Of a DNA stretch of 44,806 bases, positions 10,801 through 18,961 are shown piece by piece. Where the stretch lies: the NCBI GenBank assembly GCA_003427395.1, contig BFEA01000011.1:6875071-6919876 (forward strand), written 5' to 3'. How positions within the stretch are numbered: position 1 is the stretch's first letter; each line of letters opens with the position of its first letter. Both the position numbers and the translations under genes were made by a program. The notes below the pieces were generated by a model. That model ran no database searches, was not told the DNA's origin, and saw only the letters and a program-made list of their open reading frames with translations. Source of the DNA: Chara braunii (lineage: Eukaryota; Streptophyta; Charophyceae; Charales; Characeae).

Positions 10801-11032
10801 TGTCCGATTTCCGTGTCAGCGCAAACAACCGAGGCGAGCTCGCCATTCCTCGTCCAAGGGGGACATTTCATCAGAACAGCAATCGGGTTGTATGGATCTG
10901 CGGGTAGATCTCCATGATCGGTTACGTGTGTATAGCTGGCATCAGCTCACAAACCTGGTGCAGAAGGACACTGAGGCGCTTTCAGAAGCCTGGCTCCTGC
11001 TGAGCAAAGGGAAAACTGTGAGTAAATCGTAA
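4880..11032 (+). CDS. Large uncharacterised protein, ~2050 codons in one open frame (probable long exon)
   Basis: I do not recognise the full protein. The frame is open for over 6 kb without a stop; the first ATG in frame is 4880 (context CACGATGGC), while an upstream GTG at 4865 is a poorer choice. Visible parts, numbered from that Met: Ser/Ala/Gly-rich N-terminus; a run of 11 or more Pro (about 333-345); a SAP-like helical segment KKGDIQQVLALHLMGAG (535-566), a type that often binds DNA; an acidic Glu/Asp stretch (680-713); a second Pro-rich block (780-835); a 54-residue repeat in tandem (913-1020); a 69-residue repeat pair (about 1192-1300); and a C-terminal region from about 1910 that looks folded, with Cys/His residues (CPDGCMEKHEFYFV). 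Composition suggests a mostly disordered nuclear regulator (inference). A consensus donor GTGAGT at 11018 sits in phase 0, 15 bases before the stop, so translation may continue into 11732-11970. No transposase, RT or gag motif was seen. Confidence 0.8.
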   Translation: MALPHSWSDYLSECGSQSLADGVRSYPAPDGEGSSSIATSSLSGSSQRHSAASAAGLTRADTWQQFRKRRDTADKTSDCSESAQPKVQQRECATWQAGRVLISSASSGLRLSSILAGSRTAGSGVRGRGRVDRRGEGGDHTASEDALGVTIGHVVTSAAISSSVGIRSSATTAPLARKANATPRGLATTLAVPRPWASGIASDMGVAASSFGASASGISSQILTGKEANPAAGPKSFSGGKRVEDTKSNGDDHGGTRLNQAGLGHVSPSRQPREPSTPFSLTSATTRTLSFPPTSGPVQGGTKESAEPSRGGSSSFHQPLPLHLLPTPLPLLLPPPPPPPPPPAHAPLAVATTARRAAVAARDLDSTNRSMFDVNECNSMDGFGGEGLEGMPVLLPGRLTSTAPSLSEIEGKLSFPRGADYRREEENGRSNVGAGMIEESGLLAAMAGRRRGVAAGRVGGNQTMTRVEQDGRSEVLTSSFVYEGGEGPRRGLPGAKALLSPLSLELYADIYTCLTRDCMDSTVQPCQGLDENRYKKGDIQQVLALHLMGAGNKTKKELLERMVGMELFRPFNSTVDTPRELPRMARKHPDPDPGHERQEQQREKRRRMTSSHTQPPCTESNMMISYFCDDQAREAQRIEPDEETDKEMEKEMTKRMGMDMELQEDIIALEWGGEGETWSFNWMEIEEEVREEESEEDEHDEEEQEEEDVEPVLCQEGGRLESEGDGRLKDNELLSTSTPYDNLKSNYSFPLNFPAINNYCPRSKDKNQIGHEVGKNCPHSPAPFPSLPLRPPPPPPRAPFPSLPPPPSPLPSLALRHPPPPPARAPPLPPRPQSLPKHPRSSVSELELQRQVKVHARGLLRKDTSTQSGMKTTDIRKYFQLGNVAAVMTTIVENSAVVDKSTAVAGATGVAHTTKCHRQAGALPANRVNMPDSSAKLQSDCSIGPGKGTSSASESITMTRGGCGGETTKCQQQVGASSSSANRLNASDSSVKDQSDSRMGVGKGASSASEATTTARGGCGEGGRSLCSANGPCAERKSNSDFTDLDIRPVVSVIPNDQQCAAPLAKSKGGGQSVPDQWTWGKGSEGGARSNGRDPLISQASEPMGARPVWDHKGGINSDRSPQTLFCRKEEGDREIEITGASSERGKQVDGGKIFHSSQTVTAMPESYEARTHGSNSSASPNSLIWKSDREEVLLTGVRAPVTEWQGSSQQALGVVGMPPAKIPVQNHYTKIQNESVSRTAPPLVYGLFHALNQTSDSERELNLTGQRVPVVGLTGSGQRSMGLVGVPPAKTMFQTESVSQFAPSLADSLPSTNESNSAPEGSGTPAAKPAEALDCSSAVQLERYIQSSSVQSLVPLGAVNPPQAEEVVRELAKETSVPYPSARSAFAAGLGKLRPDTVHSTEADSVAVANGGDGSSAAAARVAVADGGDNAPPDRCHRKETKHSAERLEIDSGLAGKREPDGDIGFTGQQPSDLSQRSLNPKVKVNGELPCHLRKADKPVDRELQVPCPELQSAELEEDGLSSSSVTEGNEMLRTEPELAAQSAIMPTIRSRVNGASVRGTNRLISETSCRSLRREIKTTVDTSEMSQATRSIEQKQGRDLGSHSRSLVEHLTLSHLEADTLMTLTVHGNHSSGERSRVSHAVKDTAAQAFTCGDMSTGTTSDAGIVLGSGYLTTGIRTASDNLASTLRSWCRRSTQQQMRSAPNAGLEAAASAQREPIVMSVTKTDSEAQIPDPGTLVQTRKCYNQHHDESSLHNDWNAEMKETTAQPSALSQKGGVPTEAGRTKGAMGCPDEDQHRDDSVAPRVMADTQARRQSLPARRRSCRTNCGDPSSTSGPGGRGGSHCGKAADGVNGQASGSISEGHDALLGSATQAGNYDVSTPAHRGKLRQQIDMRSESLQLAGADERVTMRAKLGRTIISVCMDDIEINDSRKGEVDTLPAGVHVGIVVEMVGVKHEPELCPDGCMEKHEFYFVRFPCQRKQPRRARHSSSKGDISSEQQSGCMDLRVDLHDRLRVYSWHQLTNLVQKDTEALSEAWLLLSKGKTVSKS

Positions 11033-11339
11033 GCCATGTCTTCTCCATAGCTCTTCGCTTCACATTTGAGTCTAGGAGTAGAACGGATCAGTGAACAGTT
11101 ACTCTACCACAGCCAGATTTGTTTTCCCTCCTTTAGTATCCTGCTTTGGATCTTTGTCACCTTGGTTACTATTCTCCGCATGCACAGATTTGTTTTTCTG
11201 GTTGTGCTTGGCTTTTACAAAACTGGCATGATCATTGAAACACATCCGAGATCTCAAGGAGCAGTGATTCAGAATTTTCATTGATACACAACCCTTGCCG
11301 CTGCCACACTGGCACGTTAACTTTGTTATGTGAATTTTN

Positions 11340-11406
<67 letters not shown>

Positions 11407-11731
11407 NCNCTCTCTCTCTCTCNCNCNANNNTTTTCTCCTTCACTTTCTTAAGAAATAAANCTAAGTGTTCTGATCCTGGCCAATTTCGAAGTACACATT
11501 CATGAGAAATTGCAATGCTGTCCAATTGCAAAAAGAAATGAATGAACTTGAGAGGAGAGAGAGGGAAAGAACAAGAAGAAGATGAACGTCAGCAAAGACC
11601 AATGAGAATTCCCTTCTTCTTCGCCAACCACTCTCCTCCTTTTCTCCTCCCTCTTATTCAAACAATAAATAATAATAATAATGTTGAATGGTTGAACCGG
11701 AATCAATGTCTGAATCGCTCTTCTGCTGCAG
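11018..11731 (+). other. Probable intron of the large gene, with CT microsatellite
   Basis: Starts with GTGAGT (11018) and ends with TCTTCTGCTGCAG (11719-11731), a pyrimidine-rich acceptor. Both boundaries are phase 0. Inside is a (CT)n array at about 11344-11428 broken by Ns, so its true length is unknown. The interval is otherwise AT-richer than the flanking exons and carries several stops in every frame. Confidence 0.55.
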
Positions 11732-11970
11732 GTATCACATGAGGTCCACCATAGCCATGGCCGTCCTTCTCCTTCCTCCTCAAAGGCCGAGGCTATGGCG
11801 GACTACCAGGGCATTGCCCTGATGTGCAAAGGGCAACACAAAGCAGCTATGGTTGCTCAGGCCGCCATGCCTGACTCTGCGTCGAAGCTCCTTGGTGCAG
11901 CTCTACCCCAGCGGGGCCTTCCAGATGCAGCGTCCACCAACGTGATGAAGATGGCGTCCACCATAGCCAG
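11732..11970 (+). CDS. Probable second exon of the large gene
   Basis: This 239-base interval lies between an acceptor (CTGCTGCAG) and a perfect donor (CCAG/GTAAGT at 11971). The frame entered in phase 0 from the previous exon is open all the way: it begins VSHEVHHSHGRPSPSSS and includes an Ala/Met-rich helical stretch with MADYQGIALMCKG. The same frame hits TAA at 11973-11975 if the intron is retained, giving an alternative C-terminus. Only the phase match and open frame support it; the partner exon is not identified and the 12060-12782 repeat starts soon after. Not recognised as any family. Confidence 0.5.
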
Positions 11971-12059
11971 GTAAGTCCCCTGGCGCTCCGCTCTACTAGC
12001 CTCCTCTTTCCTCCTCCTCCTGCCCGGCTCCTTCCACCGTAGGCACGGTGGAGAGTTGG

Positions 12060-12782
12060 GCACTCCTCCTCCCCCAAGCGCTGCTTAGCAGTGCTTGCTG
12101 CTAGCGCTGGTCCGCTGGTCGCTCCAGCAGCGTGTCGCCAAACTTACACGCCAACAGTCGCCAACAAATGAGGAGGAGCACTTTTCTGCTCCTGGATATA
12201 GCGGCCGGCTTGCCTCTTGGGCGGTGACTTCCTAGGCCGCGTGGCCTTCAGCAACCGGTACCTCCTCCCTTGCGGAGGGAAACATCATTGCAGACTCTGA
12301 TATTGCCCGTACAGGCCCTAGACTCAGACTGGTTGGATTGGTACCCGCCTAGACCTAGTCTACAGCTACTGGGCCTCTAAAAACACCAACTTTCATCTTC
12401 TTCTGCTCGGCCTCGAGTACCCAGCACATCTATCTCTACGTGGTGTGGTACCGGCCTACCTGCTACTTGAGTGTTTTTCTGCTGCTCCAAGTGTTGCGGG
12501 CCTCTTTCCCCGCCATTTGAGTGTTTTCCCCACTGCACCCCTCAATGTCACGGCCACAGGTAAGTACCGGCCCTTTGGGCCTCCCGCACAGTCAAGTACC
12601 TTGCACGTCACACACACAATCAACCCGACAAGCACTCAGACAGGCACGCAAACCAGTAAGCACACACACACTCAGACTTAGAAAACTCAGCAACAAGCGG
12701 GAAACTCAGCAAGGCACACGTTCCATGGACAAAACTCGGAAATCAGCTGTGTGTCTCAGTCCGTGTTTGGCAGGTCCTAACA
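12060..12782 (+). repeat. Direct repeat, 3' copy (LTR-like)
   Basis: Second copy of the 3960-4827 repeat, same orientation, without the poly-A insertion. It keeps the CACAG/GTAAGT donor (intron start about 12560) but its right end reads ...CCTAACATAAGG and has lost the AG acceptor seen at 4827-4828. If this is a 3' LTR, it terminates in CA at 12781-12782. I find no clear polypurine tract before it. Confidence 0.7.
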
Positions 12783-12785
12783 TAA

Positions 12786-12863
12786 GGGTCTTGGCATTAT
12801 AAAAAAAATTGCACAGATCTTACCATCTATCCCAGCTCCCTCTCACAAATTACCCATTCTCCA

Positions 12864-12943
<80 letters not shown>

Positions 12944-13070
12944 GTTCTTTCTTCACTTTCTTATCAAATGCAAATAATGGTCTTGGCATCAGATAACGTT
13001 TTTGCACAGATCCCACCATCTATCTTGGAGAATTCAGCTCCCTCTCACACATTACCCAGTCCCCTATGCA
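12786..13070 (+). repeat. 192-bp tandem duplication separated by a CT array
   Basis: GGTCTTGGCAT...TTGCACAGAT...CCATCTAT...AGCTCCCTCTCACA...ATTACCCA occurs at about 12787-12860 and again at 12979-13060, a period of about 192 bases. The (CT)n array at 12869-12941 lies between them. The flank CTTCACTTTCTTA after this array also follows the CT array in the large gene's intron (about 11438). Confidence 0.7.
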
Positions 13071-14639
13071 CCAATTGTCGAATTTCACATCAGAATGTTT
13101 GACAGGACCGCTCTCACAGATGCATCAGAAATGTGGATGGGGGATTCAATTGGATGAAGTATGAAGAGGGATCCAAATATGACTACTTCCTCCACATGAA
13201 ATATGAAAGCAGAACGACAGAACACATCTGACTTCCACTAATATGCTTAGTGCGAGGATTTAGCCCTCACATGGCCGCACGCCGCGGCCTCCAGTTGCCT
13301 AGGGGGCCCCCAGCAAGCATGTCGCCGGCCCTAAGTGAAGGTGGGCCTGAGAATCTTTGAGGGGCCCCAAATCTGCGAATTCTTTGTGTTGGACGCCAGA
13401 CAGTTGCCACGTGCCAGTTGGTTGCAAACGCCCTGCTCATGAGAATTAGAATCAGGCTCCTGGAAGCTTCGACGTGGATGCAGGCCTCTCGGCCTATCAG
13501 AAAGCAGCGAACACGTCACAGACCCGTGGGTTGGTTGGGTGCATCTTGAAGCTGCGGGCCCAGACAACTGTCTGAGTGGGCCTGGGCGCAGACACTACTC
13601 GGCCCCTGCACGCCAGGCCCAGCCAGGCCGATGGCAGGGCTCACATTCCATAAACGAAAGTGAGCACCCAGCAGCGAGTACATTCTGGCCAGGCAGGCAA
13701 TGTGGCCACGCTGCTGCGTTGCTGGGCGAAGCAATGCTGCGCTAGCGCTGGCCAGGGCGGACACGGGTGCTGAGAGGTGAAGGGCGCTGCTGCGGCAGCA
13801 GGCGCCTGGCGGTCATAGCCGAGCTGTTGGGTGCAGAGTGGGTAATCGGTGGTGGTGGTCTTCGGGTGTCGGGGATGCACACAGGTGGAGTCGTGGAGTG
13901 AGGTGAGAGGAGAGAGATACGTACATGGTGAATGCTGGCAGTCTGCGTGGGCGATGTCGTCACGTACATTGGTCTTCAGCATTGAAGTCAATCATGTTGC
14001 ATGAACGCAGTGTAGGCTAGAGTAGGCTGAGTAGGATAGGCTGGGCGCTGAGCGCCAATCAGGAATACTATGTTGATGTGGCGAGAGAGTGTCAACGTCG
14101 ACATTTGAGTTCATTGTATTGCTCTTATTTGGCTCTATCTTGGTGCATTGTGCTTTCTGCTTGGTGTGCGACACTCTGGACTAGTTTGTGATTTTGCAAT
14201 TTTGGATTTCTGTCTATCGCTCCTGCTCATATTCCTTACGTTAGTTTATACTGCCCCCATGCCCTCTCAGTGCTTGACCAACACTCATAGGTTGGATCTA
14301 TCATGACCCAGTCTCAAGAAAGGTATATGAACGGGATTCTTTTTTTTTTTTTCACAAGAAAATTTTCATTTATAGCTTGAAAATCGAGTACGGGGACCTC
14401 ACAATTTGACCTGGAGTTATCCTGGCAGCGTTAGCCAGTTTCGCTTATGAGCAAGATCTAGCCGTCTTCCTACCCTATTCCTGTGTGCCTTCCCTGGGAG
14501 TTCCTAGTCTCATCTCAGCTGTTGGAGCTGTCAGGTATTCGTTATATTCTAGAGTCACTATGTTCTTCCAATGTGAGTCCACCCCTACGGCTGTCTGCCT
14601 TTGCTGCTCCACAGTGCCTTGTTCTGTTGGCCTTTTTGC
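13071..14639. other. No recognisable gene
   Basis: GC-rich sequence with many GGCCC/GGGCC blocks to about 13760, then mixed sequence. Minor features: TAGGCTGAG-like repeats at 14013-14042, and a T run at about 14340-14352 that could be the poly-A of a small left-facing retroposon whose body I cannot delimit. Reading frames here are short and show no domain. Confidence 0.4.
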
Positions 14640-15700
14640 GATACCTCGCCTGATATGCCCTTAAGTGGCCCTCAGGCCACACACAGGCCGCTACCCCGGT
14701 CTGAGGACGCAAAGGCCAGGGGCAGAAATTCCCTTGTTGACCCAGGGCCTGTGCGCCTGACAGTTGACTTTGGTCAACTGCCCAGCGGGCCAAGAGTCAA
14801 AGTCTGTATGTACCCAGCCCAGGCCGCCGGTTAGATACACGCACTTGTTTGTATGCAGGTACCAAGACAGCATCAGGAACAAGTGAAAGTGTGCAACTGT
14901 ACGCAATCCAGGCCCTCGGCTGTGAGTCAATCTGGGCCACCGTGGGTGGGAGACCTGAGGCGGGTCAACTCGGTCAATCACTACATAAGACCCTGCCTCC
15001 AGGGGGTGAAAAAGGAGTCTTGCTATGCTGGCTTGACGCTGGCTTGATGCTAGCTGGACGCTGGCTTGACGCTGGCTCTGTGCTGGCACTGTGGACGACG
15101 ACGTGGAACGGAGGCAGCATGCTGGCGCCTTCTCTGCTGAGTGCCAGCCTCTGCTGATGTGGCGCATGCCACCTGTCTTCATCACTGACGTGGCATTGCC
15201 TGCGCTGTCTACATTGGGTGACTGGATGCGACAAGGAGGGAGATCGGGATCTGTGGATGATTGAGGAGGATCGGAATAATTACCTGAGGTTGATGTCGAT
15301 ACTGTGCGCTGTTGATTGTCGTCAATGTCTTCATGAGAGAACAGTGCCACGTGGCACTTCAATGTGATCAGGATTTGTCAGGCTCGTTACTGGATACTGT
15401 TCTGCTGACGTGGAGGCGAGGGGAAGCCCGGAGGAGTGGGGAATGTTGGGCTACTCTCTGTGTGGTCATTGATGATTACTTTCTCTTCCACCTTCTACTC
15501 TGTCTATTCCCCCTCCACTCTCTTCGTCTACCGGAAACGAGACGTTGTATCAGAAATCACATTCATGATTATTGGGGACATTGTTCAGAGTTGAGTTACT
15601 TTGTATTTCGACAACTGACGAGTATCTTGTAGACTGGGTTCATTACATTTTAGTCTCGCGCCTTCTTTCCGACCTGCTCTGTTAAACCCTAAGCCCTCCA
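14640..15700 (+). repeat. LTR-like repeat, possible solo LTR (family shared with 40690-41955)
   Basis: Shares with 40690-41955, in order and orientation, a GGTTRGATAC...CACTTGTT..GCAGGTACC block (14832-14866 versus about 40935-40970), GCTGGCTTGACGCT-type short repeats (15026-15090), a CACCTGTCTT / TGACGTGGCA block, a GTGCCACGTGGCAC G-box palindrome (15345-15358) and a pyrimidine-rich 3' part. The order of palindromic motif, then CT-rich stretch, suggests U3 then R of an LTR. No internal coding region is attached here, so a solo LTR or remnant is the simplest reading. Boundaries are approximate. Confidence 0.45.
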
Positions 15701-15865
15701 GCATCTGTCCCAAAAAGTCTTCAGGCCAAGGTAAGAGCCTCTCTTGTGTCTGCGGATGTCGAGGGCGGTTAACATCTGGTCGTCATGGTCCCTTCTGAGC
15801 CCCTCATATGAGTCTGAGGGTGTTGCCCATCACGGCCCCCAATGTGCAACCGCCCAGAACATTTT

Positions 15866-16440
15866 TTTTTTAACCTGTCAACTAAGGCTTGTTTTTTGGT
15901 GGGATCTTCCTGAATGTGTTTTCTTGGTCTGCGCCAATCCGAGTGATACTCTGTCAGTAGGGTCCGCATCAGCCCTTCCCATGCCTCCGCCACCGACGTT
16001 GACTGCTTGGAGACTGTCTGCTTGCAGCGCCTCTTCCAGATCACCCACAGTGTTAGGGGGCGGTGTCTTCGGAAGAGTGTGTGTTGCCACTTCTCCTGCA
16101 TCCGTGGTTCTTTAAGGCCGGTGAGTGTGGGCACCGGGTTGGCTGGCAGGGGAGTGGATGTGGCTGCTTCCCAAAGGTTCGCCGACCTGGCCCAGAGTTG
16201 AGCTGCCTGCGGGCAAGTGCGTAAGCAGTGTGGAAGGTCCTCCGGAGTGCATCTTCGCCGAGGGCACAAATTTTGTCGAAGTCTGCTCGAGCGGCTAGAG
16301 ATCTCCGTTTGCTGAGCCATTGATTGACACGCAGCACATAGTAGCACGAACGGGTTTCAGTTTTCAGAGATTTCAATTTGGACTTGTGGCAAAGTGCATT
16401 GGAGAAATTGGCAGCTTAGAAATTCCAACGGATCAGAAAG
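15866..16440 (-). pseudogene. LINE-B: 5'-truncated LINE ORF2 C-terminus (zf-RVT)
   Basis: On the minus strand, VNQWLSKRRS, DFDKICALGEDA, then in another frame EDLPHCLRTCPQAAQLW and TLWVIWKRRC match in order the LINE-A C-terminus (VNQWLHVRRK, CKICTEGAVEDIVHCLIHC, TLWVIWKERC). This is the zf-RVT zinc-binding region found after plant LINE reverse transcriptases. A frameshift lies near 16255. A T10 run at 15866-15875 (A10 in element sense) probably marks the 3' tail. The copy lacks endonuclease and RT, typical of 5' truncation during target-primed reverse transcription. Its intact C-terminus shows how far LINE-A ORF2 should extend beyond its mitochondrial insertion. Confidence 0.8.
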
Positions 16441-16454
16441 TCTAACCTCAGTTT

Positions 16455-16645
16455 CTTTTTTTTTTGCGCTCGCGCCGCGCCCGCCCGGTATGGGCATCAA
16501 ACCAACCATAGCTGAACATCGCGCCCTCGCCATAGCCCGGTCAGCGTCACGTTACGCTCGCGCCGCGCCCGCACTGTATGGGCGTCAACTCAAACCATAG
16601 CTGAATACCGCGTCCTCGCCTTAGTCTGAAGCGCGCCGAACATCA
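16455..16645. repeat. 88-bp GC-rich tandem duplication next to a T run
   Basis: CGCTCGCGCCGCGCCCGC, GTATGGGC, AACCATAGCTGAA and CTCGCC recur at 16467 and again at 16555, an 88-base period, about two copies. A T run at 16455-16465 borders it, so it may be the 3' end of a left-facing retroposon. It is far more GC/CpG-rich than its surroundings. Confidence 0.65.
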
Positions 16646-17960
16646 CGTGCGCGCGCCCTGGGCACGCGCGTATCTCAATGAAAACAGAGTAAGATGAGTG
16701 CATAAGCGGCGAGGAGGGCATATGTGCCCGGCTTGGAGGATGCGCACGTGTGCCCAAGGCAATGCGAACGATAACCTTGACACCCTTGAAGATCGAGAGA
16801 GAGTTCAGGCGACGAAAAGACTCCAGCAGCTCTATGAAGACGAAGACCAGCCCTTTCGAGTGAGAACAACCGACTAACTCCGCATCCCGGCCCCTTTCCT
16901 CAACCCCATCCCACCTCCTCCTCACCCAACTCGTGTCTCCAACCTGACCCCCATAACATCACGCTCCCTCGCCAATCATATCATCCCAAATCGACTCCAT
17001 ATCCACCCCCCTCTGACCCTTTCGGCCCAAGCACGTCCTGACTACATCGCCTTCCCAACCCCCTTCCAGCTTCAATCTGATTCCCATCACTTTGTAGAAT
17101 CTAACAGACATATCTTCTCTCCCCAATCTATCCCAACTCATCTCCTCTTCCGCCCCCAACCTCACCTCAACTTCTCCAACTCCGCCACCTGGCCCGATTC
17201 ATTTCGTCTTGCGCCCAACCCTCGCTTAACATCCATCCTAAGCCCACCTACCCCGATAGTGATACAACAGTTATATACTCCATTCGTCAGTATAGTCACA
17301 TACCCCCGCTATTATCTCATAGTCCGCTATAGTCATCCTCTGTTGCTTGGTTCACCCACCACTCCCTTCCTCTCTCGCCGGATCCAATAGAAAACCGATC
17401 CCCAAGAGGGGAGGGCAAACGCCGCCCAATTAGCATCTCCCCCACCGACGAGGCGATAGTCCAAATAAAAACTCGTACCGTCCACGACTGACGGCTTCTC
17501 CTCCATTCAAGCCAGAGTACGGGGCATTCCCGGCGAAACAGACAACCCAAGCCGTGTCGCCCAAGCAGCAACTTTGACACCCCCCCTTCCATCTAGTACT
17601 CCTCAGCAACCGTGACACGCCCCCTTCCATCTAGTACTCGTCTTGATTGAAAACCCCGACCCTCTTCGATCCAACCACTCACTCCATCTCTAATATTCGC
17701 CGTCATCCTACCACTCGCATCAATCAGTAATCCGATCCCCTTTTCCCCCCAACCCGGATTTCAACACCGATCCTAATCCGGTTCCCTCCCTCCTCCTCGC
17801 CACCCACCCCCAACCCGATCCCAACAGCGACAACAACCTCGGTGTTTATCTCTTCCCCTCCCCGACCCCAACCTCGACCCCATCCTATCCCAACTCCAAC
17901 AGCGGTCCGCGGTCATAGCTCAAAGCCCTCTTAATTCAACTTTAGTCTCAACCCCATCCC

Positions 17961-18496
17961 ATCTCCGAAGCGTACCCGCTTCACCCCCACCTCTCTCTCT
18001 CCCCGATCTCCTTCTGAACACAAACCGATCTCACCCCATCTTTTCTCTACCCCATCCCGTTCCCGACCTCAGTCCGACCCAATCCAATCCCGACCACACC
18101 CCGATCCCAACCCATCTTCGAAGCGCATCCACCTCACTCCCACTCCTCTCTCTCCTCGATCTCATCCCGAACGCCAACCGATCTCACCCCATCCCTTCTC
18201 TACCCCATCCAGATCCCAACCTGATCTTACCTCGAATATATCCCAACCCCACCCCGACCTCAGTCCGACCCGATCCAATCCCGATCACACCCCGATCCCA
18301 ACCCATCTTCAAAGCGCACCCACATCACCCCCACTTCTCTCTCTCCTCGTTCTCATCCCGAACGCCAACTGACCTCACCCCATCTTTTCTCTACCCCATC
18401 CCGATCCTAACTCGATCTTATCTCAAATATATCCCAATCCCACTCCGACCTCAATGCGATCCGATCCAACCCCGATCCCACCCCGATCCCAACCCG
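17961..18496 (+). repeat. Tandem ~191-bp monomers upstream of LINE ORF1
   Basis: Three units: 17961-18113 (153 bases, lacking about 38), 18114-18304 (191) and 18305-18496 (192). Each starts ATCTYCRAAGCG, passes CTCTCTCTCC, ACCCCATC, TCTCTACCCCATCC and GACCTCA, and ends CCCCGATCCCAACCC. They lie 460-1000 bases before ORF1. In position and size they recall the promoter monomers of some mammalian L1 elements; a promoter role here is inference. Confidence 0.8.
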
Positions 18497-18961
18497 AACC
18501 CATACCGACCCGGCTCGGTTCTCAATATCTGAATTAAACCAGCTCCCACCCCTCCTACCCCCACATTCCTCCTAACCCGACCTCATTCCGACTCCCACCC
18601 CGTCCCCGACATGCATCCGCCTCCCCACATCGTCCTCTCCTAGACCCCACTCCGAACGCAACCACTCCTCCCCCGATCCCACCTCATCTCTCACAGTTTG
18701 ATCTCATACCACCCCACTCAGTGGATCCCAACTCCAATCCCAGACTTTACCCCCCGCACGATCCCGTTCCTAACACCACTCGCATCCAGATCGCCAATTA
18801 AGGTTGGACTCCTTTTCGTGCTGATCACGGTCAGAATCTCAATCTTTTCCCTGGATGAGGGGGACTGTCCCATCCAACCCGTAATAGAGGCTCTTATCAC
18901 AGTCCAAGGGGAACGGGGAAGATAGGTGATAGAACACTGACCAGATCTGTCCTCTACCAGA

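Noticed and set aside
14691-15362. 223-codon minus-strand frame
   Set aside because: Lies across short tandem repeats of an LTR-like sequence; the product is a Gln/Ala/Ser repeat derived from them, with no domain.
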